Shown piece after piece: positions 35,576 to 47,524 of a DNA stretch of 64,000 nucleotides (the first letter of the stretch is position 1; each line of letters starts with the position of its first letter). The position numbers and the translations under genes were made by a program. Origin of the DNA: Ustulina deusta (lineage: Eukaryota; Ascomycota; Sordariomycetes; Xylariales; Xylariaceae); assembly GCA_023159155.1 (NCBI GenBank), contig JAJNNX010000015.1, positions 1-64,000 of the forward strand. Direction: 5' to 3'. A model generated the notes under the pieces. It was not told the DNA's origin, searched no databases, and saw nothing but the letters and a program-made list of their open reading frames with translations.

Positions 35576-36958
35576 TCACTCGTTCCCCTGAATACGACGA
35601 CCCCAATCATCGCCTACTCTCAGGCTATCCACTACCACCACTCCTCTCCCTCGCCCGACTCTTTCTTCCTTCTGCCACCACACCTCTTTCTTCTCCGGCT
35701 GCTCTGCTTCAGACTCACTGTCTGCCAAACCACCATGACCTCCATCAGCACCAACGACGAGGATAATATCATGCCGTAGCCACGACTGGAGCTGTGTGAC
35801 TAGGCCTCCATTTTCTCCAGCCAGTGACCCTTGGAGATATATTACTTCGGGCTCGAGGTGTCGCAGCATGTGTACATAGCCGCCTGCCGTTGTAAATGGC
35901 ATAATCATTTTTTCTTTCTCGACGAGGGCCAGAGCCTGCGAATATGCAGCGTTGAAAGCTGAGTTGGCAGAGTTTGCCGCTAATCTGATTCGTACTTGGT
36001 TAGCAAAGCACAGTGGCCCTAAAGCGTTGGCTAGTAGTAGGACTTACAGAGGGCTCTTGGCTTCTTCGCCCGTAATTTGAGCCTGGTTATGACTTATGTT
36101 TGAGAAAGATGAACTCAAAGAAGCCGGAGGTAGGTTACTTGCTGTTGCCTCGAGACCGATCTCCTTAATACCCGGCGCGTAGATCAACACAAACAGTTTG
36201 ATCTTAGAGAAGTCAATATTCTTGGGAATATGTGATAAGATAGACTAGCATAACAGTCAGCGAACAAAGTCCAAGTGGCAGTGATGTATGAAATCGTTAG
36301 TTTTTTGGCGTACCGCATGTTCATGGAATCCGGCCTCATCAAAGTCATCCATACTCGTATCTGCTGACACGATGATAACAACCGTCTTGCGACGCGGTCC
36401 CGGGTCCTGAGGCCGCGGGGACGACCGAGGCGAGGGCTTCTCCCTACGTGCCTCAGCCTCCTCGGACCAGGTTTCGTGGTCTGCATATGCATTCTTATCC
36501 TCCTCTCGAATAGCGGCTAGGGCGCTGCCCACGGCTGCACCAACACCAGCTACTCCGGCCGCGACGGTTTTGCTGGCATGAGAGAGGAATTGCTGCGGGC
36601 TCGGCGTCCGTCGCAGCGCGCCCGACATCTGCGCGCCCCAGCCGGCAGCAGCGCCGCTCGCCTCCGGGTGCACATCTCCGACGCCATAGCTCACGTCGTC
36701 CGGCGTTACGGTGGGCTTGGTCGTGGACTGTCGCGGGGCCCGGGTGTTCGCGCCGTACGGGGGGTTCTCGCCGTAGTCGGCATTTTCATAGTCGAGGTCG
36801 GCAGGCGCAACATCGCTCTCCTCCTCTTCATTGCCGCGCTGGCTCCATGCCCAAGCGGCGACTCCAACAGTGGCGATCGTGACGGTAACAGCAAGGGGAA
36901 TCCAGTGGCTCCAGACTCCCCTGCGGCGGGATCTCGAGGATTCGTACGACGACGACAT
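35576..36958 (-). CDS. pex22: Pex22-like peroxin, 3 exons, 416 aa
   Basis: Exons on minus 36958-36314, 36244-36048 and 35984-35576; introns 69 and 63 nt, and frames close at 1251 nt. Pex22 anchors and activates the ubiquitin-conjugating enzyme Pex4 at the peroxisomal membrane, which recycles Pex5. Seen: a basic N-terminus (SSRSRRRGVWSHW), one membrane helix (IPLAVTVTIATVGVAAWAW), a disordered acidic/Pro-rich linker, and then an alpha/beta domain with KTVVIIVSADTSMDDFDE, IDFSKIKLFVLIYAPG, MIMPFTTAGGYVHMLRHLEP and DIILVVGADGGHGGLADSES. It closes with GRGVVVVDSLRVGDDWGRRI. Topology and order agree with my recollection of filamentous-fungal Pex22-like proteins; the yeast protein is much shorter and diverged, so the name rests on that. 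Divergent to gcd1 across about 660 bp. Confidence 0.7.
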
Positions 36959-37616
36959 TTATTCTGGTGGGATCATGGCAATGCGCGCCCGAGAAGGCTA
37001 CCGCGTTTTCATATATAATGGGCTGTGGATGCGCGCACCTATGACACAAAGTTAATGATGATCCGAACTGGGCAGGCTAGACATCAGGTGTGGTTGGGGT
37101 GGCTGGTTCGCGTTGTTGATAGGACCCGACTTTAGGTTACTGCGTATTCAGCATCCCTGCCGGCCGAGGCGCCCTGGTTGACCCAGCACTGATCCAGATC
37201 CCATGGGACAAGCCACCACAGCCCCAGCCACCACGCCCCAGCCACATCAACATCCCACCATCTGGGCGTTATCGATAAACCTTTTCGACAATGCGAGGCC
37301 GCTTTCCACCAGGTACCTATCGTGTACCCAAGGCAAGTACCTAAACAACTGGGAAAGCACTTCTTTACAGGGCTAGAATGGTACGCTCGTCTAGGTAGAC
37401 AAGTTAGATTCGCTTGTGCATAGGTTTGTAGCTCTCGGCCCAATTCCTCTCGTTTCATTGTCACTCGATATCATCGCACTTACAGTAAGTGAGTCAGACT
37501 TCGCCCCGCCTCCACTGAATTAGCAACCACAAGCAGCTGGCTGCAACGGATCAGAACATCGAGGTCACCCCAAGTTACATTTCAAACGGCTGGAACGTGG
37601 GCGAGGTTCTCACAAG
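36959..37616. other. divergent promoter region of pex22 and gcd1
   Basis: No coding signal; a 110-codon minus ORF at 37132-37464 lacks family features. A shared regulatory region is possible from the head-to-head layout. Confidence 0.5.
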
Positions 37617-39528
37617 ATGCCTCACGCTGTCTCGATGCCTGCTACGGGCCTCCAAGCTCTCATTCTCTGTGGCCCTGGGTCTTCTTTCCCAACCTTCACC
37701 ACAAACCCAGATGAAAACCCAAAGGCTCTATTGCCCATCGCCAACCGGCCGATGGTATGGTATCCTATCGACTTCTGTTATCGAACTGGCATTACAAGTA
37801 AGGAGCTTTTCCATTCGAGTCCTGTGACCTGGTTATGTGGTTTTCTGAATAAAAAACTCTCGCAAACGGCTCGGAGACTCGGACAGGCTGTGCCTGTCAC
37901 CTTCTCGCAGACCGCTCTCTTCTCATCGCTATCGTCGTCCTTTCGCGCCCTTCCTCTTCCGCCACCACTGTCGGTTTCGTTCAAAGAGGTCTTTTAAGTC
38001 CTTGTGCTAATTAGAAATGTAGATATCACCTTGATCTGTCCACCGTCAGCGGCAGAGGCCATGACCACGGCGCTAAAAACTAACCCCTTTCTAACCAGTC
38101 TGCCTCATCCTCGTCCAGATTTAGTATCACCACAAGGTCTAGACTACAATACAGGTACTGCCGAGATACTCCGGCTCCCCGAGATTAGGGACATTATCAA
38201 ATGCGACCTGGTAGTCTTGCCGTGTGATCTCGTCTGTGAGATTGGGGGTGACAAATTGCTTCAAGCTTGGATGGTCAAGGCTGCCAGTCTCCCGGACTTA
38301 CTGGGCGAGGAAGGACCCTCTTATTGCAGCGGTGGATTGGGAGTTTGGTACGAGACAAAAACAGCAAACCCCATCAAGGGTGAAGAAACCGACTTCCTTG
38401 CCACCACACCAATGTCGAGGGACCTCACCTCACCGAAGAATTACATACTACAGCACTTGTCATACTTGGCACTGTCCATGCCAACGGATTCGCTCAACGA
38501 CCTTGTTGAAGCAAAGAATGCTTTTCCTCTTCGACATGGTTTGCTTCGTAAGCATCCTAAGCTTAGGATATTAACGACTCATCGAGACGCACATATCTAC
38601 TTCCTACCAAAGTGGGTAGTGGATTTTGTGAAGGAAAATGAGAAACTGGAAACTATTGGGGAAGATGTTGTCGGATGGTGGGCAAAGGCTACATGGCAGA
38701 CAGAGCTGCCCGAAAAGCTTGGTTTGATGAACGTGCTGCGAGGTCGCGTTACAGCCACAGAATCAACCGCCGCCGCCCGCGAGGATAGTCCCCCGCCGCC
38801 GGGCGAGGTATTGAACTCCCGAGGAAGTGGCAGCTCGCCTTCTGCGGATCCTGAAGATACACACAACTCATTCTTAAATAAACCCGCTCAGGCCTCAGTG
38901 CCGCCAGTCTTGGCATACATTTATCCGTCTGAACCAGATGCACCACTTCTACGTCGTGTTGATACAGCCCAACTTCTTCTGGCTGTATCGTTACGGCTAG
39001 CTAAGTTGCCTTCTATCGAGGAAACAGGGTCAGATGCCGCGTCTCCCTTCGCGCATCCCAAAAAGATCGCTTATCCTGACGGCGTCAAACCTCGGACCAC
39101 CATTACAAGACAGGACTGCTTAATCGCCAATAATGTCATGGTGGATGAGAAAACATCTATTAAAGAGTGTGTTGTGGGCGCTAATTGTCAAATCAAAGAA
39201 GGTGCTAAACTTTTCCAATGTTTACTGATGGATGATGTCGTTGTTGGAAAGGGTTGCAAGTTGACTCGTTGTATACTTGGTAAAAGGAGTGACATTGGCG
39301 AGGGCTCAATATTAACGGACTGTGAAGTTCAGGAGAATCTGTTGGTCGAACCAAGGAGTAAGTTCCCATCTCTTAGAGCATACTCGTAATTCCGCTAACG
39401 CTCGAACAGCCGATGACAAGGACAACAAACTGATGAGCTCTTCTGGCCTGGAAGCTAGTGAACAAGATATGCAGGATGTGTTACAAGAATTCGACGATGA
39501 GCATGCGGGCGGACCGGCGTTCGAATGA
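37617..39528 (+). CDS. gcd1: eIF2B gamma subunit, 3 exons, 544 aa
   Basis: Catalytic-core subunit of the guanine-nucleotide exchange factor for translation initiation factor eIF2. Exons 37617-37797, 38023-39357 and 39410-39528; introns 225 and 52 nt. N-terminal nucleotidyl-transferase-like domain: LQALILCGPGSSFPTF, PKALLPIANRPMVWYPIDFC, ITLICPPSAAEAM, IIKCDLVVLPCDLVCEIGGD. The C-terminal half has hexapeptide-type left-handed beta-helix repeats (IKECVVGANCQIKEGAKLFQ, VVGKGCKLTRCILGKRSDIG) and ends in an acidic tail (VLQEFDDEHAGGPAFE). Length is normal. The Ser/Pro-rich segment near residues 285-320 is a linker. The first intron is long for this window but splices IT to NITLICPP exactly where the family continues, so no internal exon is needed. 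Confidence 0.95.
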
Positions 39529-40288
39529 TCAGTCGGACACAGCCATGGTCTGGGTTCTTTGGCTGGGTATTATTGGTAGCTCCTAGTTGAGTTTTAATCC
39601 CATACTGTAGACCTTTGACCTTTGGTCTCGGCTTCGAGAAGGCATCTAATTGGATCTCGGTGGAGCTCCAGACAGGGGGCCTCTGCAATTTGGCCGGTTT
39701 CACCACAGCGAGTAGTATTCACGAAAACATCCAGGCCATGACGGAATATGTGGAGGTCTCTTTTACACAAAGGCCGAGCCACCAATTACCTGTTTGGAGG
39801 GTTTGTACTGATCACCTTGGTTCCACACACTGGGTCTTACAGCGCTTTGCACGCTGGTGCATTCGATGCCTTATGACGAGATATTAATTGTATTGCAATA
39901 GTGCTGTGGTCGGTTCAGCAGCCAAATATGCCCATTGGCAAGCGCAACCGACTCCCTATACCACAGGTTATAGTTTTATGCAGCCAGTTATTGATTGTAC
40001 CACCTCTAAACGGTGTTTAGGCTCAGCCAATGGCACCCTAAGCCCTATCTCTCTCCTCGTTTCCGATCCAGACCCATTCGAATGTGACTCTGCATCTGGT
40101 ACTACCTACCTACATCCTACGAACGCTGATTTCTTATTGGATGAAAGATGAAATCTCTTAAGAAGGGACCCCATAGCACATTCCCATGTAATGTCGCTCT
40201 AACCACTCTGATCCCCGCATCCGATCCTTGCCGGAACGTTGCCGGAGTGACCGCTTGTAATCTCGAGATCTCCAAATCTCACGTAAGA

Positions 40289-40369
40289 TCGTAGGAGAGA
40301 ACGCCTAATACCTAGCAATCATTACACACCAACGTCTTCAGACCGCCGCTCTACCGTCTGAGCGAGGCT
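40289..40369 (-). tRNA. degenerate tRNA-Phe(GAA)-like sequence
   Basis: Read on minus: GCTCAGACGGTAGAGC forms a D arm with a 4-bp stem and A-box-like content. Then comes stem GCGGT with loop CTGAAGA (anticodon GAA). About 15 nt later ATTGC can close the anticodon stem (two G-U pairs), as if an intron lay after the anticodon, where tRNA-Phe introns sit. TAGG..CCTA gives a 4-bp T-stem, but the T-loop GTTCTCT has lost the conserved purine and A. The acceptor stem lacks a matching 3' side and positions 7-10 seem deleted. Best read as a tRNA pseudogene; it could be chance. Confidence 0.3.
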
Positions 40370-40947
40370 CACAAGAATGACTGGAACAAATGTGCCGAAG
40401 CGTCCAACCAATCAATTCAGCCAATACTGTGTTACCTCCCTAGTGTGTGCGCCTGATCTCCAGTGCATGCCCCACGGCAAGGTTATGCCTGTAAGGTGCC
40501 ACCGGTCGATCGCCATGCACATCAGCTCGAAGAGGATAGAAATGAATCAGAAATGGGCGAAGAGCGATCGCTCCCGGCCTTGTCGTTCAGATACAGCATT
40601 TCTCACTTACATGCTCTCTCTTTAGGCTTTAAACAAGCACGGCGTTAGCTGTCGTTTTCCCAATCTATCTGCGATGCGGCTTGTAGTACGTTGTGGTTGG
40701 ATTTTGTAGCACGTTTGTAAGGCTGAATGAACTCCATAGGCTTTATTCCATGATACTTGGGGGGTAGGTTCCGGCGCCGGCGAGAGGAGAAATACAAGCC
40801 AATCACGGCTACTCTTGCGTCTGCGAGCCCGCTGGATGGAATGGGTCGTTATTGTTGATGCCCAAGGCAAAGGAACAAACAAGCCAAGGAGGGGTGATGC
40901 TTGGCTTCCTTACCTGTTATGCCCGTCATGATACCCGGCAAGTAGCG

Positions 40948-40970
40948 CTCTCTCTCTCTCTCTCTCTCTC
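40948..40970. repeat. CT microsatellite
   Basis: About eleven uninterrupted CT units. Confidence 0.95.
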
Positions 40971-41226
40971 GTCTCGTCCTATTATTGGCTCTCGGGGACA
41001 GGGGATGAGGGATCTTTGGAACCTGTTCAAATCAGCTACAGTGTGTGTAACCTATCTATACGATATACCGTTGAAGTTGGGGGCCAAACGGAGTAATGGT
41101 AATTACGGAGGAGCATCTAGGTACACTCCCTCAAAAAGTTCGTTACGAGGTGAGGCCAGGCTGAGGCCAAGGTTTCTAAGACAAAAAGAAAGCTAGCGTG
41201 GTGAGTATTGGCGGTAGACCCACTAA

Positions 41227-41246
41227 CTACCTACCTACCTACCTAG
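41227..41246. repeat. CTAC microsatellite
   Basis: Five consecutive CTAC units ending in CTAGGTAC. Confidence 0.9.
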
Positions 41247-42385
41247 GTACATATACTACTATTTTATGTATGTACATCGGTAGTCGACACAACCTAGTCT
41301 ATAATATGGGTCATATAGGTTAGTTCCACCAGGATGCGCCACACATTAGTGGACCGCTTTCCAGCCTCGACAACTTCAACATCTCCACAACGACATCATA
41401 TTCTGCATCTTGATCAACTGCAGCCTTTTTTTTGACAGCATATCTGAAAATTACGGTGTGCAAAATGTTTGCCTAATCCATGTGTTGTTTTGAAGAAAAA
41501 CTTTTAATAGGCTGGCCATTTATTCACAGGTATTAATCCATATAGAAATGTCTCAGTAGAATAATACTGCTGATACGCAGTCCGGTTGTTGATTGGCCTG
41601 GGTCGGCTGTCCAATCGTGCTTGCTTGCTTGTAACACCAACCCACATCCTACATGTGCTGGATACTATGTAGGTTCCGATATGCAAGTGTCCTCACTTTG
41701 AAAGCACCCAACTCCTTCACAGCGTTCAATTTCTCTCAACTGACTGAGCTGCCATAGCCTTTTAGATATAAGATGAATACCTCTAGAGTGAAGCCTAGGA
41801 AGTCTGAATAATAACATGCTAATTCAGCTGTTATATATAAAAGAGGTTGGATCAACGTTAAAAGCGTAAAAAGTTCGGCCTTGCCAACTATAGAAAGATA
41901 GTACTTATTGTTAGTGAATGATGCGGCCCACTCTCGACACCTAAGTAAGACATAATGTGATCTCGAGCAGACATATGATGAAAAAAAAAAGCTTGCATTC
42001 TTTATCTGCTTGAGATTCGTTAGTCACAGTGGTTAGGCGGGCGCCGTTTTTCAATGGCTACAGATTTTTCCCATTTTGCGCGTGTCTCACTCAAGTGAGC
42101 ACGTAAGTATTGTGAAGATACCTGGGATTTCATGAAAACCTTGCCGCCGAGCATGAAGCCGGTTTGAATGAGTGCCCAATCATGGGCAATGTCAAAAGCT
42201 CCGTGTATTACCAACTTCACGCCCCGGCCTATGTGTTGTCCACGCTCGCCTCACATCTAGACCTCGGTCTCCGTGTCATCATTTCACCGAGCATCCGGCA
42301 TCTGGTGTCAGTGTATCAAAAGGCCGAGTCAAAAGCCGATTTTTGTTCATACGCCGCAACTTGAAGATGACCAGTCACAAGTGTA

Positions 42386-42402
42386 GGGGGGGGGGGGGGG
42401 GG
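42386..42402. repeat. 17-G homopolymer
   Basis: An uninterrupted run of 17 G on the plus strand. It is able to form G-quadruplex and is prone to sequencing-length error. Confidence 0.95.
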
Positions 42403-42668
42403 TTGGGCCGTGCTTGGGAAGCCAATATTCATCTTGTTCAAAGGATAGGCTAGCTAGCTATTTGCTCCGGGAGGAGTGGCCTGATTCTGTGTTGGCTACT
42501 AGCCCAATAATCTCGAGTCGATCTGAAGACAGCCTCGAAACTTGCTCACAATGCTGTAAACCCTGTTAGAACAGGTAGATGTCTTCCACGTAGCAGTCCA
42601 CAGAGTGCCAGGTGAAATGAGGGGGCTTGCTCACCGATGGCTAACACGGATGAGCTGCGTGATCGGCG

Positions 42669-42863
42669 TCACCGACCCTTCTCCTTGTGTTCATCCTTGT
42701 TGAAAATTCCATTTGCGTAGCTTTCGACGCGCACGTAGCTGTCTGGTGTACTGTAGCCACACTCTTGCCCGGTTTCCTTCATCTTACATGGGACCACGCA
42801 TGTGGACTCAACACACTTCTCCGGGTTGGAGCAGTTGTAGTAAAACACACGGAGAGTGCACAT
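42669..42863 (-). CDS. small Cys-rich ORF, 64 aa
   Basis: Not recognised. The frame has six Cys (residues 2, 11, 17, 22, 26, 35) in its first half and a charged tail ending DEHKEKGR. There is no signal peptide, so it is not a typical secreted effector. The CxxxxC spacings suggest a small metal-binding or disulfide unit. Support for expression is a TATAAA on minus at 43017-43012, 149 bases upstream of the ATG, in an otherwise gene-free zone. No intron is needed. It could be a chance ORF. Confidence 0.4.
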   Translation of the reverse strand: MCTLRVFYYNCSNPEKCVESTCVVPCKMKETGQECGYSTPDSYVRVESYANGIFNKDEHKEKGR

Positions 42864-45800
42864 TATTGCTTGCTTGGAGGTGAGACAATGGCTTTTGTCG
42901 ACGGAAGTGAGTGCGAACTGAAACTGAGAAGTAAATTATCCAGACTGTTTTCTTCGTACAGAGAGGTAACCCGTGATTGCTCCCCCGCCCCCCCTGGCTC
43001 TCCGTCTCGCCTTTATAGCTTTAGAGAGCGAGGTGGACTAAATGTCCAATAGGATGAATGGCCTTGTATCGTCCGCTACCTTACGGCTTCTAAGCATGAT
43101 TCAGAAGTGCTCTTCCCCTGTAACGCTGATTTCAGGCAAACAGACTGCGGCTTCTAGTCGTTCGCTTGCTTCTGGGCTAATCCTGGAGTGTGAATATGTC
43201 GGATCAAACACTTGCATCGGAAAGCATCGGTCAGATACACAGCATAACAACGCGAAACACTCTCTGCGGATATTTCGGCTCCGTGTGATCATGTGAAGCG
43301 GTTTGTTCATAATTTGAATAATATATTGGAAAGAGCCGGCATTCGTAGACTTCTTAGCATTAAGAACCGTGTTATGCACACGGTCTATTCGTGATATTTA
43401 ATATGTCCTGGTTAACCACCCCCGGCTTGGGGGTGGCCTGAATGGGTAGGTGTAACAAATATGCGGTGGTATGAATAGATGAAGTGCAGTATGTATGCAA
43501 CGTTATGCAGAGTGGCATTAGCATCGACACTCCATGTCCTTTTTTGTGAGGGGCTACTCCGCTGATGAGGTTGTTATTACCGTGGGGAGTAAATTTGAGC
43601 CGAGATGAGTGCCACTAGCTCCGTAAAATGTAGGCAAGAGAGTCGGAGTCCCGATGCCTCAGCAACCGAGTATTGGCTTTCTGTAGAGACGGTGAGGTTT
43701 GTTATTAATGAGTGTTACTGAAAATAGCGTTGGCAATGTTTGCTCCGTATTGCATGCATCAGCTATGACGACTTGACATGGGATAACCACAAGGATACTC
43801 AAGCTAGTTTTGTATGTCGTGGTACACCCCGGATGAACATCCTGTCATTGGCTCCGGGTTAGCAACGGATGGATGTTGACACATCTGTCAAAACCCTCCC
43901 CTGGTCAGTGGGTAGGGGTCAAGGCAGGATGTACACCAATAGGGAGAATAATACATTGTTCAATAACGGTGCAATATACCAATTGATCTACGAATTATGG
44001 TGACACAGTCAAAGTGGTGCCCGTAAGACAGGGCGTATTGTCTTACAGTAAATGGCTTAAATGGCTTTAAACGTAGACGTTGGAGAGAGAGCGCCTATGT
44101 AGCCACATAAGGTACTACGCAAGAAAAATAGGTAATATCTATTGTTGCTATTAGAAATCGAGTGCAGCCGAACTATCTTCAGGGGTATGGAACTTTGTGT
44201 TGAGACACTGTGACATGTCACCTTCCACCTTCATGGAATCGTGCTCGACTACAGCTACACGTCCAATTAGGTGTGGTAATGGGTAGTACTATACCTCGTC
44301 ATCTTTTAGTCACGATAATCAGAATGAGCTCGGTGACCACATTGGAGTTAGTAGAGTACCTGCGAAGACAAACTCCGGTGGTTGTGCACCAGTATTCCCA
44401 GTATACAATGGTCACGGGCACCTTGGAAATCCATATTTTCTTGTATACTATAAGGAAAGCGTTCGGTAGCATCGAGGTGGTATCAGCAGACACGACACAG
44501 GTGCATTAGCTTGCATTCATAGATGCACTGGCAACTCGGCCACTTCGCGCTAGGTGGTATTCCACCCGAGATAGACTAGTGCCCAGGTGAAAGGCGTTGT
44601 GTCTCCGTCGATCAGTGGAGTTTGCATTTACCAAGGTGGACTTTTCTGATTAGCCTCAGGTATTTACGGCGGAGTCGGGGCAAAAGTACGTAGTGTAGTT
44701 CACTATGTTGAGTAATTATAGATGTAACCTTATCCAATTCCAAGGTTCTGCCTACGGGTGTAACGCTGCTAATTTTTAAAATTTAGTAAATATAGTAGTG
44801 ATGGAATATTACCAAAACCAATGATATCACTCTCATCAATTATCATGTGCAAGTGACTCGAGCATTATTAAAATTTAGCGCGGCACATCGTATCGAAAAC
44901 ATGATGCTCCCCTGCTCCATTCGAGTTTGGCTGGCGCAGCACCCTTGCAAGCCACAGTCTCAAGCGAGGAACAAGCCTTCCTGCGAGTCACCATACAACC
45001 AAATGCTATGGACTTGACCAAGGCGGGGAAATCATCGTTGAGCATACTGTAACTACCACGGATCGGCGCCGATAGACTGTTAAGGACCCCAAACCTATAC
45101 TGGCCAACATCCGAATCCGGAGTTGGCCTTTCACTAAACCAGGGGGCGCAGAGCACTCTTTAGAAATGCTTTAGGTGATGATGCATCTTGACATGTATCG
45201 GTGTATTATTAACCCACGATAATTCCCATGTTCACCCCAGAGAGAGTAGTGACATCACGAGCTGAAGTTTGTGGGCTTCTGTGGAAGAAATGATAGACTT
45301 GCATAAAGAAACCTTGCCTTTTCTGTAACGAATCTCCTGGGTCCCCTTGAATATTCCCATGTTTTTATTTCTGCCGGTCTATTCTAAGGTGAAACGATAG
45401 CAAACTAGTTACCAGCAGGGGGGATACGATAGCTGTGCATTAGCAAGTAGCAGCGTAAATGGGTTGTCAGGATCGATACCAATTTACCGGAAGAATACCG
45501 ATCGGAGGGTTATGTAAGTAAGCAAGGTGAGACCATCTCTTCGATGTACAATAACGGATGCGCCATCTACCATCGCACTCCCAAGAAGTCCGAATAGGTA
45601 CGATCTTGTCTTCCTATCTGAGCATGTTTCAAAACCAGTGGGAACATAACGCGGGGCTATTTATCAACTATAAAAATTCATTCCATTTCGCGCGTTACCC
45701 CTGATGTGGCTGGCTGCTTAGCAGGTCTGCCAGCGCGCTTGTCTCACGATCCAGGATAAGTACACACCGTCCGAGGCAGCTTTTGTGAAAAATCCGTTTC

Positions 45801-46477
45801 TTCTGCCAAGACCGGTTGAAAGTGCCAGTTCCATGAATGTTTGCTTCGCGCCCACGTTAGTGTCTACCCGGCTTAATGTTGTGCGCCGTCGTGTTATTCT
45901 GCCGGATCGAGTACTGATTCAGAAGCAGACAGGGTACGAGGCCGAAATTGCGGCTTTTGGGGGGGGTGTCCCTGTTGTGTTGTTCGCTCTGCTGCATGGA
46001 TGCTGATGCTATCCGCAGCGTCGGTACCACTGGCTCCAGCAAAGTGGAGGGAGGGATCTTGGACGAAGTAGTCCGGCTGATCCAGCTCAAGACAGAGATT
46101 TGCAAATACAAGCAATCGGGAATCTTCAGAGTCGGGGTAAGTGGCTTGGAGACAAGAACCGCCGCCTAGCCATGTCTCCCATCCTTTCCCTAGTAGGTAG
46201 TTTATTCTTAAGGAGACCGAGCCCCCCTCGAGCTCCACGCGTCTTGAATTGCATTCCTCAACTCGATTTAAAACCCTTCCGGGCCGAAGAGCAATTATAT
46301 TGATCAGACTGTCCCAAGTTAACTCGCCTAGTGCCTATCCAAAGGGATATTGTGTTCTAGTTTATTCACCACCTCGATATCTTCGGCACTCTATATCTAT
46401 TACTTCTCCCCTCATTCCAGACTGGCATTACCATCCCGGACAATCATACTACATCGTCAGTCCCTGCAACATTCAAA
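42864..46477. other. 3.6-kb gene-poor stretch before the C2H2 gene
   Basis: No supported gene. A 93-codon minus ORF (44875-45156) and overlapping frames at 45785-46238 have no family features. A perfect 8-bp hairpin lies at 43416-43436. The last 250 bases are C/T-rich leader of the C2H2 gene. Confidence 0.45.
43416..43436. other. perfect 8-bp inverted repeat
   Basis: CCACCCCC, loop GGCTT, GGGGGTGG: a GC-rich hairpin with a five-base loop in non-coding DNA. It is not followed by a T run. Confidence 0.7.
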
Positions 46478-47524
46478 ATGGAATTCGAATTGCCTTATCA
46501 CTTCGCGAGCCAGCACGTGCCCTGCAGCTCCTCTTGCGGAAGCTGCTCCGCACCGTCGACCGCCGGTTCCATCCAAGACCCGTTTACACCACCATCCGGC
46601 CGGTCATCACCGGGACTTTTACCCATGATGATGGGCCATGATAACGTGGGATGTGGGACGTTGGGAATGGGGATTACCCCACCGGGCTCTGTCTTTGGGG
46701 CCAATTTCTCCCCTAATGGACCAGAGTCTCCCCAGTATATGGACCTTGGTTACAACGCATATCCACAGCAATTAATAAGCCCACCTCTGGAGTTTGCACC
46801 GCCACCATACTCAACGGAAGCCTTCAACCAATATGGTGGTGCCATGCCATCATGGGCATGGTCCGAGAATGGCCCCTCGATGTTCTTGGAGGGGGATTCG
46901 CCTGCGGTGGGCATGACCCTGGGTGAAGCCACCCCCCAGCCATCATATCTCTCGGTACAAGAGAAAACGGCTGCCCTGCACCAGGTTCAGGGCAGATCCC
47001 GCCGAATAAATAGACGGAGCAAGATGCCTGTCGTCATGGTTCGGCGCGGGACCGTATCGAAGTCACGAACGATTCCAGCAGTTTTGTGCACTACCGGCAC
47101 ACACAAGTGCCCGCACCCGGATTGCGCACAGAAACCTCCATTTAAAAGGCAAGAACACCTCAAGCGACACACAAAAACGTAAGCCTCCTCCTTAGATATA
47201 TCAAGAAGTTCTGTGAAGCTGATTCTGTCTAGTGTCCATGGGGATCAAGACTTGGTAATCGTGATATGCCAGTTTTGCATGGGGCGCTTCAATCGGGATG
47301 ACAACTATCGAACACATCTACGCCTGCATACTATACCAGGTGGCCGAACAAAATACTTCCCAGAGGCTCAAGCTGTCTATGATGACGTGATGCGTAACAC
47401 AAAGCAACGACGGCAATCCCAAAAGGCGGCCGAAAGGGCGGCCGAAAGGGTCGAAAGGGTGGCTATACTGGCAGCAAGAGCCAGAAGACGAGGAGCAGAC
47501 TCGAGAAGCGCATTCCAAAATTGA
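46478..47524 (+). CDS. C2H2 zinc-finger transcription factor, BrlA-like, 330 aa
   Basis: Exons 46478-47178 and 47233-47524; the 54-nt intron falls inside the first zinc finger. The N-terminal 200 residues are Ser/Pro/Gly-rich with no fold visible. Finger 1 is CPHPDCAQKPPFKRQEHLKR followed by H-x4-H completed by the second exon. Finger 2 is CQFCMGRFNRDDNYRTHLRL with a closing His. Then comes PGGRTKYF, similar in order to the KRQEHLKRH and NLNAH-GGR blocks of the conidiation regulator BrlA. A long basic coiled tail follows (AERAAERVERVAILAARARR). It should bind DNA. The BrlA likeness is limited to the finger region, so orthology is not claimed; Sordariomycete relatives with this finger pair exist, to my knowledge. 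Long C/T-rich leader upstream. Confidence 0.85.

Larger units (their letters stand above)
39529..42668. other. 3.1-kb gene-poor stretch
   Basis: No supported protein gene. It holds a tRNA-Phe-like remnant (40289-40369), a CT run (40948-40970), a CTAC run (41227-41246) and a run of 17 G (42386-42402). ORFs of 60-115 codons overlap on both strands without family features. Confidence 0.5.

Noticed and set aside
44875..45156. 93-aa minus ORF
   Set aside because: Looks mildly protein-like but has no domain, no promoter element and no neighbours in frame.
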